Positions 1-4,735 of a DNA stretch of 11,123 bases are shown here, in pieces (position 1 is the stretch's first letter; every line of letters starts with the position of its first letter). A program made the translations under genes and the position numbers. This DNA is from JAUXLW01 sp964195005. Its GTDB lineage: Bacteria; Actinomycetota; Acidimicrobiia; Spongiisociales; SHLN01. Location of the stretch: positions 1-11,123 of the forward strand of contig CAXMOO010000113.1 of assembly GCA_964195005.1 (NCBI GenBank), given 5' to 3'. The notes beneath the pieces are model-generated. The model saw only the letters and a program-made list of their open reading frames with translations. It had not been told where the DNA came from and searched no databases.

Positions 1-1
1 G

Positions 2-352
2 ATCAACAGCAAGATCCTTGAGCGAATCGAGAACGATCGTCCCCACCCCAAGCTCAGTGCACCATTCGGCCAAGCGGGCGGGCTCTTGAGCCACATCGAA
101 GTCGAGGGGCCCGGCGTGGAAAAGGACGTGCTTATCAAGAGCAGCTCGGTCGGCCTCTTTCACCATACGATGCAGGCTCCGCCGTATTTGAAGAGGACGA
201 TCTGCCGCTATGTACAGGATCGGCTTATCGGCCTGCGTGACCGGGTATCCCAGTAGCTCCTTCAGGCCGATCCCGGACCGGGCAAGGGTCAAACGAAGCG
301 CAGCGGTTGACTTGCCGACAGCGGGCGGTCCCACGATGAAACAACTCTCACC
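2..352 (-). pseudogene. AAA-family (RepA-like) P-loop ATPase, 5'-truncated, continues past left edge
   Basis: Read on the minus strand, the frame starts in AGESCFIVGPPAVGKST, a Walker A loop with GPPAVGKST, and continues through PILYIAADRP and GTIVLDSLKD, a Walker B-like strand ending in Asp. It runs open to the left edge. The spacing of Walker A, the DRP...R segment and VLDSLKD matches the RecA/AAA_25-type replicative helicase ATPases common on actinobacterial plasmids, phages and integrative elements, where they act in element replication. Upstream of about residue AGES the resemblance ends. The frame stays open only to a TGA at 425-427, with no ATG, GTG or TTG, so this copy has lost its start. 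It lies head-to-head with the integrase fragment at 358-786. The family call is from recognition; the truncation is visible directly. Confidence 0.6.
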
Positions 353-361
353 CGCCGACCG
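350..361. other. Junction joining two truncated mobile-element genes
   Basis: To the left the minus strand encodes the P-loop ATPase from about AGES onward. To the right the plus strand encodes the integrase from about TGYLEV onward. Neither protein's resemblance to its family extends across this short interval, and an in-frame TGA lies at 337-339 just upstream of the integrase frame. This marks a deletion or recombination breakpoint to within about a dozen bases. I see no obvious short repeat at the junction. The placement rests on my recognition of where each family resemblance ends. Confidence 0.5.
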
Positions 362-786
362 GTTATCTGGAGGTTGGACCGCCGAAGACCAAGGCGGCGA
401 ATCGATCCGTAAGTCTCCCGAGGTTCATCGTGGATGAATTGGCTCTCCACCTTGAGAACCACGGCGGTGATCACGTTTTCACCTCGCCCGATGGCAAAGC
501 GCTTCGCCGTCACAACTTTCGGCGTCGAGTTTGGCTACCCACCGTCAAGGCGGCCAGCCTCGACGGTCTTCGGTTTCACGACCTATGCCACAGCCACGCA
601 GCCATGCTGATAGCCGCAGGTGAGCACCCGCGGTTAATAAGCGCTCGATTGGGTCATTCAACGATTAGGACCACGCTCGACGCCTACGGCCATTTGCTTC
701 CTGGCCTGGATGAGGCCGCCGCAGACCGCCTGGATCAACTGTTTGCTGAAGGTCTTGGGGCAAATCGGGGGCAAATCAGAAGTTAA
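358..786 (+). pseudogene. Tyrosine recombinase (phage-type integrase), C-terminal remnant
   Basis: The frame reads TGYLEVGPPKTKAANRSVSL, then PRFIVDELALHL, and ends with RLGHSTIRTTLDAYGHLLP, the C-terminal catalytic domain of actinobacterial tyrosine integrases, which catalyse site-specific insertion and excision of DNA. A GTG at 430 can open a shorter frame, but the homology clearly starts further upstream, so GTG-430 is not a natural start. About 140 residues remain of the roughly 370-400 usual for the family. The N-terminal DNA-binding domains and the first catalytic Arg are absent. The second catalytic Arg in the HxLRH box is replaced: the sequence reads HDLCH (TGC instead of an Arg CGC codon). 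The catalytic Lys in PKTK, the GH and the Tyr of DAYGH are present. With two catalytic arginines missing it should be inactive. It ends 58 bp from the tRNA-Ala 3' end. Confidence 0.85.
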
Positions 787-815
787 GACGTGTCAGTCTT
801 TCCCTCTGAGATTCG

Positions 816-837
816 AAAAACCCAGTAACTTACTGGG
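816..837 (-). terminator. Intrinsic terminator of tRNA-Ala
   Basis: On the minus strand the sequence is CCCAGTAAGTTACTGGG followed at once by TTTTT, a perfect inverted repeat with a T tract. It lies 7 bases beyond the encoded CCA end of tRNA-Ala and in the same direction, so it should end the tRNA transcript. On the plus strand it also lies 29 bases after the integrase stop but has no T run in that direction. Confidence 0.8.
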
Positions 838-844
838 GTCTGAG

Positions 845-921
845 TGGTGGAGCTGGAGGGATTCGAACCCTCGACCCCTTGCATGCCATGCAAGTGCTCT
901 GCCGAGCTGAGCTACAGCCCC
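845..921 (-). tRNA. tRNA-Ala, anticodon GGC
   Basis: The minus strand folds into a full cloverleaf: acceptor GGGGCTG/CAGCTCC, D arm GCTC/GAGC, anticodon stem CTTGC/GCAAG with loop ATGGCAT, T arm GAGGG-TTCGAAT-CCCTC, discriminator A73 and an encoded CCA (845-847). The anticodon is GGC, reading the alanine codons GCC and GCU. The acceptor carries the G3-U70 wobble pair that identifies tRNA-Ala to alanyl-tRNA synthetase. A terminator follows 7 bases downstream. The 3' half is a plausible integration site for the neighbouring integrase. A short plus-strand frame across the tRNA (protein ...WRDSNPRPLA...) is a translation artefact. Confidence 0.97.
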
Positions 922-933
922 CGGGAAATGGGG

Positions 934-939
934 AGTGTA
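934..939 (-). promoter_or_regulatory. Possible -10 element for tRNA-Ala
   Basis: On the minus strand TACACT lies 12 bases before the first base of the mature tRNA, a suitable place for a -10 box of a stable-RNA promoter. No convincing -35 hexamer is visible about 17 bases further upstream in this GC-rich stretch, so the call is weak. Confidence 0.35.
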
Positions 940-991
940 GCGGGACGCGCTGCGACGCCCGGCGGATTCTCACGTCGAGACCGGCTGTTGC

Positions 992-1535
992 TCAGACGAT
1001 CGGCGGGCCTAACGCTCCGGTGAGATTGAAGTCGATCGTGAAGTCGAAGGTATCGGCAGGCACAGTATCAACTGGACCGACATCCTTGAACTTGATATTG
1101 GTGCCCTCGCCGCGGGCATCGCGGAAGTCACCGGTGCCACCGGTGACACCACGTGGATCATCACTTTCGACTCCGGCAATCAAGATCTTCTCGCGCCCGT
1201 CAATGTCGAACTCTTGGTCCACGACACCAACTCCAGTGGAAGTGATGAACCCCCAGCAGTGAAAGGTCCCGATCGAACCACCGCTGTGCGCGCGACGGAA
1301 GATCGAACCTCCGACATAGAATGGGCCGAGCCCCTCGACCTTGGATGCCCGCCGCCTCGAAGGAACTCTCATCGACGTCGACGTCAAAGTTGAACGACTT
1401 TCCTCCTTTCGCCTCGGCGGTGCCGGTGAGGCCGGAAGCGGCCAGCGCGGCGACTACCAGTCCTCCTCCGATCGCAGTCTTCTTGAGCAGTTCCCGTCGT
1501 CCGACCCCCGCGTCGTCAACATAAGTGTCGGTCAC
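992..1535 (-). pseudogene. Tat-exported allene-oxide-cyclase-barrel-like protein, one-base frameshift
   Basis: The GTG start at 1535 is preceded by AGGAGG six bases upstream. The N-terminus has a twin-arginine signal, GRRELLKKTAIGGGLVVAAL, ending near ASGLTGTAEA, so export in folded form is expected. In this frame the protein is sensible to about SSFEAA. The rest of the domain (EGLGPFYVGGSIFRRAHSGG, then DQEFDIDGREKILIAG, then VTGGTGDFRDARGE) is in the next frame and ends at 992. The two frames join in the GGG run at 1348-1350: dropping one G gives one 180-residue frame. The body, with GGSI...GT..C.G...QEF and VTGGTGDFRDARGE, resembles dirigent/allene oxide cyclase beta-barrel proteins found in actinobacterial secretomes. 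Function is unknown, and enzyme activity is not implied. The frameshift may be a real mutation or a sequencing or assembly error. Confidence 0.65.
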
Positions 1536-1541
1536 AGCCCA

Positions 1542-1547
1542 CCTCCT
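1542..1547 (-). promoter_or_regulatory. Strong Shine-Dalgarno for the Tat-signal gene
   Basis: AGGAGG on the minus strand lies six bases before the GTG at 1535. It fixes that GTG as the start and shows the gene is, or recently was, translated independently of rsfS. Confidence 0.75.
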
Positions 1548-1594
1548 AACTCCTAGCAGCCCTTCATGGGCCCCCTACTCCCTGTCACAACCTA

Positions 1595-1624
1595 CTCGTC
1601 TCCCCACCACGATGGGTGGTCGAG
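1595..1624 (-). terminator. Weak hairpin between rsfS and the Tat-signal gene
   Basis: The 108-base gap between rsfS and the Tat-signal gene contains an inverted repeat: CCACC/GGTGG inside an outer CTCG/CGAG pair, with a short loop and a bulge. It lies about 20 bases after the rsfS stop but has no T tract, so it may be a transcript end, an mRNA-stabilising hairpin or chance. No clear promoter for the Tat gene is visible in the rest of the gap. Confidence 0.25.
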
Positions 1625-1643
1625 GAGTTCTTGACGGAGGAAG

Positions 1644-2021
1644 CTAGATCGCCCGCTCCTCCTGCGGTATGCCGGCATCGAGCCGGGGGGCGTCGCCCCA
1701 CAGGCGCTCGAGCTCGTAGTAGGCCCTGGTGGGCGCGTCGAAAACGTGCACAACGATGTCGCCGTAATCGAGCAACACCCATTGAGCATCCTCCGTACCC
1801 TCCCGTCTGAGCGGTTTCCGCTCAGACTCCCGCAGGCGATGCTCCACTTCGTCCACGAGAGCTTTGACCTGGCGAGAAGTCGCCCCCGAGGCGATCACGA
1901 AAATATCGGTAATCACCAGCAGCTCGTGTACATCAAGTAACAGGACATCAACGGCCTTCTTGTCGTCCAGCGCGATCGCGGCGGCTTGGGCCAGAGCCGT
2001 GGTCTCTGCTGGAATTTCGAT
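1644..2021 (-). CDS. rsfS: Ribosome silencing factor RsfS
   Basis: The protein binds ribosomal protein L14 on the 50S subunit and blocks subunit joining in starved or slowly growing cells. Recognised from DDKKAVDVLLLDVHELLVIT, then DIFVIASGATSRQVKALVDE, then WVLLDYGDIVVHVFD and the YYELERLWGDA C-terminal motif. The conserved DDKKA segment lies upstream of the only standard start (GTG at 1916), which would cost about 35 residues and part of the first strand. The frame upstream has no ATG, GTG or TTG back to the LCP stop. I place the start at ATC 2021, with GGGG five bases upstream and two bases after the LCP stop, giving 125 residues, a normal length. A single base change would make it ATG. 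ATT at 2015 or an in-frame CTG are alternatives. The gene is tightly coupled to the LCP gene and nadD, a common RsfS neighbourhood. Confidence 0.9.
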   Translation of the reverse strand: MEIPAETTALAQAAAIALDDKKAVDVLLLDVHELLVITDIFVIASGATSRQVKALVDEVEHRLRESERKPLRREGTEDAQWVLLDYGDIVVHVFDAPTRAYYELERLWGDAPRLDAGIPQEERAI

Positions 2022-2023
2022 GT

Positions 2024-3241
2024 TTACCCCGCGCTGTCGGAAAGGTCTCGGCCCACAATGATACTGACATCCACCACGCTCGAGCCTGTGGTTTCCACCA
2101 CAATGTCCCCCACGCCAAGCTCGGTGACGACGTCGAGCGCAGCCTGCTGATTGGGAACACCCTGGGCGATAACCAGCGTAGTGACCTGCGTCCCTAGCTG
2201 GGCGTTGTCGGTCTTCACCACACGGAACCCTTTTCTGATCAGTGTCTCCGCCAGCGGACGGGTGACGCCGGGAACCCTGGTCCCATTGAGAATCTCGATT
2301 CGCGGCCGGCCAGATGCCGACAAGGCGAAGGGGGCGATCCGATCGGCCAGCAGCTCCCCGTTCCGCGCCAGGACATACAACTCACTCGACCCGGTCCCCA
2401 CCCGGTCAACCGGAAGCACCGTCACCAGCGCCCCGGCCATGTGGGGAGCGAGATCCTCGATACCGGGAACCGCCGAGCCAAAGCTCGGATTCTCGGCGAG
2501 GTGCCCGGCCAGCGCCTCCCACACGGCCCTCTGACGCTGCAGCCATTCCAGAGTCGAGTCGGGCCCCTGAGTAATCAGCAGCGTCTCTGCTGTGGCCGGA
2601 ACGAAGAAGTCCGTGCCCGCAGCGGCTGTGACCACTCCCCCATCAGATGTCTCCACGATGAAAGGATTAGGAAGGGTGATCCGGACCGGCCCACCAAGCA
2701 ACAGGGCGATGTCTCCTGAAGGGATGACCATTGTCTGGTCGATGCGGATTCCCAGTTCATTGATCAGCGCCAACTCGGTGAGGTTGGCTCCCTCGATTAC
2801 CGAGGCATCCGCCAGCAAGCCATCCCCGTAACCGGGAAGTTGTATCGAAAGGGACGGCGGGAGAACGAACAAGCTGCGGTCTCCGGCATCGTTGTCGAGC
2901 ACCAGCGCTAGCGACACCGCCCGTCCCTCACCATCCTCGACGACCAGCAACGTCGACGTGGGCTCCGGGACGACACCCGACACAGCGCCGGCTTCCACCG
3001 CCCCCTCGTCGCGGCTGGCGAGCCACGTGCCGAGGACTGTCGCTGCAACTATGAGAACGGCGAAAACAGTGGCCAGCAGGAGTGAAGACCGGGATTGTCT
3101 TCGGCGCTTGGGGGCCTCACGCGCCACCGGCCGCCGCTCTGTGGCCGGGGTCACCGGAGGCGCTTCCACCTCGGACAGTTCATCGTCAACAAGGGCGGGC
3201 GGCTCGGCGAGTTCAGTCGTACGGCGCTTAAGAAATGGCAT
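2024..3241 (-). CDS. LCP-like membrane protein with LytR_C domain, catalytic residues lost
   Basis: 405 residues from ATG 3241, which overlaps the nadD end by 14 bp; the open frame to 3409 lies inside nadD and is rejected. Order: Pro/Glu/Arg-rich cytoplasmic tail (1-52) ending in KRRRQSR, one membrane segment (about 53-75), a degenerate LCP domain (about 95-250), a linker, and a LytR_C domain (about 313-400, starting PRIEILNGTRVPGVTRPLAE). LCP enzymes transfer glycopolymers to peptidoglycan outside the membrane. Here LPGYG, ELGIRIDQTMVIP and the following GG-V strand keep the LCP pattern. However, the GRSDT motif reads GRAVS, and the IPRDT motif just before PGYG reads LPPSL. The conserved Asp and Arg residues are therefore missing, and transferase activity is doubtful. 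It more likely has a binding or structural role in the envelope; that is inference. Neighbours are nadD and rsfS, with which it seems co-transcribed. Confidence 0.75.
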   Translation of the reverse strand: MPFLKRRTTELAEPPALVDDELSEVEAPPVTPATERRPVAREAPKRRRQSRSSLLLATVFAVLIVAATVLGTWLASRDEGAVEAGAVSGVVPEPTSTLLVVEDGEGRAVSLALVLDNDAGDRSLFVLPPSLSIQLPGYGDGLLADASVIEGANLTELALINELGIRIDQTMVIPSGDIALLLGGPVRITLPNPFIVETSDGGVVTAAAGTDFFVPATAETLLITQGPDSTLEWLQRQRAVWEALAGHLAENPSFGSAVPGIEDLAPHMAGALVTVLPVDRVGTGSSELYVLARNGELLADRIAPFALSASGRPRIEILNGTRVPGVTRPLAETLIRKGFRVVKTDNAQLGTQVTTLVIAQGVPNQQAALDVVTELGVGDIVVETTGSSVVDVSIIVGRDLSDSAG

Positions 3242-3812
3242 ATAGCTTTTCGTCGACAACGTAGCGCCACACCGGGTCGGGAACGAAGAAGCGAAGAGAG
3301 CGACCGGCTTCCACGCGCGCCCGCAACATCGTGGAGCTGATTGGGATCCCGGGTGTATCGAGCCACATGTAGGGGGCGCCGATAGCAGCAACCTCCTCCT
3401 CCGCCACACCGGGACGAGAAATTACCGCCACCGTTGTTCTGTCGACAACGTCCTTCCACCGATGCCAGGTGGGCAGACCCACCGCGGCGTCGGCTCCGAG
3501 TATCAGAAAGATCTCCTCATCATCGGGGAAGCTGTCCAGAGTATCCGCCATGTATGAGGGGCCCTCCCTCAACACTTCGCGGTCGTCGGCCTCGAAGTAA
3601 TCAGTGCCCGAAACACCCAGCTCGGTGAGCCTCCACCGATGCTCCCGGGACGAAAGAGGCATCCCCGCCTTTTGATATGGGTCCCCGGCGGTGACAAAGG
3701 TCACGATGTCGAGATCGAGCAGGTTTGTTGCAGCCTCGCCAGCCATGAGGTGCACCACGTGAAGTGGGTCGAAAGTTCCTCCGAGTATGCCTCTCCGCAC
3801 GGCCCACAGCAT
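3228..3812 (-). CDS. nadD: Nicotinate-nucleotide adenylyltransferase
   Basis: Joins nicotinate mononucleotide and ATP to give deamido-NAD, a cytosolic step of NAD synthesis. 194 residues from ATG 3812, the family's normal length; GTG 3800 is an alternative, and the open frame continues meaninglessly to 3980. Nucleotidyltransferase signatures: GGTFDPLHVVHL at 11-22, ILGADAA at 105-111, W116 with RWKDV nearby, ISRPG at 131-135, and the ISSTMLR motif at 158-164. The nucleotide-binding HxGH motif reads HVVH (Val for Gly); both histidines are kept. No clear Shine-Dalgarno precedes ATG 3812, and the upstream gene's frame overlaps this gene by about 210 bp, so translation may depend on ribosomes arriving from upstream. 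The last 14 bp overlap the LCP gene. Confidence 0.95.
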   Translation of the reverse strand: MLWAVRRGILGGTFDPLHVVHLMAGEAATNLLDLDIVTFVTAGDPYQKAGMPLSSREHRWRLTELGVSGTDYFEADDREVLREGPSYMADTLDSFPDDEEIFLILGADAAVGLPTWHRWKDVVDRTTVAVISRPGVAEEEVAAIGAPYMWLDTPGIPISSTMLRARVEAGRSLRFFVPDPVWRYVVDEKLYAIS

Positions 3813-4269
3813 AAAGACTTGACCGGCTTGTAAACGAAACCAGCCACAGAGCCGAGCTCGGTGACGAGCGACAGCCAAAAAGCTGCATGGGATCTGCGTA
3901 GATATCCCCCAGCCGGAGCGAAAGGTGCCACGACGCTGTGCCGTGGGCCAGGCCACTCTCTCCGACCAGGTCGCCTCCATTCACAACCTCGCCCTGGCTC
4001 ACCGCCAGTCTGGAAAGGAAGGAGTAGCTGGTTCGCATGCCGCCTCTGTGATGCACCGTCACCGAGAGGTTCTCAACGACAAGCCCCGAAAATGTAACTG
4101 TGCCCGGCAGCACAGCCCGTACCAGAGACCCGGGGAGAGCTCCGAAGTCGACGCCCCAGTGACCCGCATAGCGGCCCATCGGCGCGTAACCGGCCACAAC
4201 CGGGCCTGGTGGGGACGAGCAGTCGGCAATCGGCGGCACCAGCAACGCCAAGGCGAGCAAGACAGGCAC
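3601..4269 (-). CDS. Secreted LytM/M23-like protein, probably overrunning its natural stop
   Basis: From GTG 4269 the protein has a hydrophobic signal segment (MPVLLALALLVPPIADC) and an M23 fold: GHWGVDFGALPGSLVRAVLP, then TVHHRGGMRTSYSFLSRLAV, then GEVVNGGDLVG and SWHLSLRLGDIYADP. M23 proteins cut peptidoglycan cross-links or, when degenerate, activate other hydrolases. The zinc-site His and Asp of GHWGVD and the His in SWHLS are present. The first His of the usual HLH is Ser, as in a subset of actinobacterial LytM proteins, so activity is uncertain. IADC is a poor lipobox (Asp before Cys). After about DPMQLFGC the domain is complete, but the frame runs on about 75 residues, mostly inside nadD in another frame. 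This tail looks unconserved: a lost stop or frameshift. No good Shine-Dalgarno is visible. Confidence 0.7.
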   Translation of the reverse strand: MPVLLALALLVPPIADCSSPPGPVVAGYAPMGRYAGHWGVDFGALPGSLVRAVLPGTVTFSGLVVENLSVTVHHRGGMRTSYSFLSRLAVSQGEVVNGGDLVGESGLAHGTASWHLSLRLGDIYADPMQLFGCRSSPSSALWLVSFTSRSSLYAVGRAERHTRRNFRPTSRGAPHGWRGCNKPARSRHRDLCHRRGPISKGGDASFVPGASVEAHRAGCFGH

Positions 4270-4284
4270 CCCAGCACCATATGG

Positions 4285-4311
4285 AAAACTGAGGGAGGTG
4301 ACTAGACCCCC
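4285..4311 (-). terminator. Possible weak terminator after the response regulator
   Basis: On the minus strand GGGGG and CCTCCC can pair across a loop containing CTAG, with one G-U pair, followed shortly by TCAGTTTT. It lies between the response regulator stop and the M23-like gene. The stem is imperfect and the T run short, so partial termination at most. Confidence 0.3.
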
Positions 4312-4314
4312 GTG

Positions 4315-4692
4315 TTACGCGGCCTGTGATTGCGTCAGGGACGCAACCGCGTCCCTGAAATCGGAGGGATCGAAGGGCTTGGAGAGGGCAAGGTTGGCGC
4401 CCTTGAGGTCGGCCTGGTCCTGGACGCTGGCACGGCCGTGAGCCGTCAACACCATCACAGGCATGTTCCTCGTCTCTTCGTCTGCGCGCAATGCTTCGAG
4501 GACTTCCCAGCCGTCCATCCCGGGAAGCCCGATGTCGAGGATCACCAGATCTGGGTGACTAGCCCGGGCTCGAACCAACCCATCCGTGCCGGAGCCACAG
4601 AACTCCACCTCATAGCCCGCCGGCTTGAGCGTCATCCCAATGAGACGTTGGATAACGGGTGAGTCTTCTACGACCAGAATGCGACTGGGCAC
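4315..4692 (-). CDS. Single-domain (CheY-like) response regulator
   Basis: 125 residues, only a receiver domain. Key residues are all present: acidic pair E9/D10 (VVEDSP), phospho-acceptor D53 (LVILDIGLPGMDG), T83 (VLTAHG) and K105 (SKPFDP). A partner histidine kinase should phosphorylate D53; none is encoded in the window. There is no DNA-binding output domain, so it must act by protein contact. The GTG start at 4692 has AGGA six bases upstream. It follows the VWA gene by 43 bp, which include an AT-rich ATAAATATTTT stretch unlike the GC-rich surroundings that could hold a promoter, so it may be transcribed with moxR-VWA or on its own. The target is unknown; neighbouring envelope proteins or the MoxR/VWA pair are guesses from context. 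Confidence 0.93.
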   Translation of the reverse strand: MPSRILVVEDSPVIQRLIGMTLKPAGYEVEFCGSGTDGLVRARASHPDLVILDIGLPGMDGWEVLEALRADEETRNMPVMVLTAHGRASVQDQADLKGANLALSKPFDPSDFRDAVASLTQSQAA

Positions 4693-4735
4693 GTTTGTTC
4701 CTGGTGGGTTGCAAAATATTTATCGACCGCTGAAA

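Larger units (their letters stand above)
1..845. mobile_element. Remnant of an integrative element at tRNA-Ala (right end)
   Basis: The stretch between the left edge and the tRNA-Ala 3' end holds two broken mobile-element genes and nothing chromosomal that I recognise: a helicase-type ATPase fragment on the minus strand and the C-terminal part of a tyrosine integrase on the plus strand. The integrase points at the 3' end of the tRNA and stops 58 bases before it, which is the usual arrangement for elements integrated into tRNA genes. Both genes lose their 5' parts at the same place (about 350-361), so an internal deletion or recombination joined them. The other end of the element would lie left of this window. 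The element identity and the integration site are inferences; the gene fragments are seen directly. Confidence 0.65.

Noticed and set aside
210..437. 75-residue plus-strand open frame
   Set aside because: It spans the junction between the ATPase and integrase fragments in a frame different from both and has no recognisable protein motif.
710..910. 66-residue plus-strand frame ending in WRDSNPRPLA...
   Set aside because: This is the well-known artefact of translating across an antisense tRNA; the DNA is tRNA-Ala.
3242..3409. Longer N-terminus for the LCP-like protein
   Set aside because: It lies inside nadD, is rich in Cys, Arg and Trp with no family resemblance; the ATG at 3241 is followed by the normal tail, membrane segment and domain order.
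3813..3980. Upstream extension of nadD by 56 residues
   Set aside because: NadD begins just before GGTFDP; the extension is the shadow of the M23-like gene and would make an implausible fusion.
4059..4280. ATG-started frame (MVLGCLSC...) as the N-terminus of the M23-like gene
   Set aside because: It is out of frame with the conserved LytM motifs, so GTG 4269 is preferred despite the weak ribosome-binding site.
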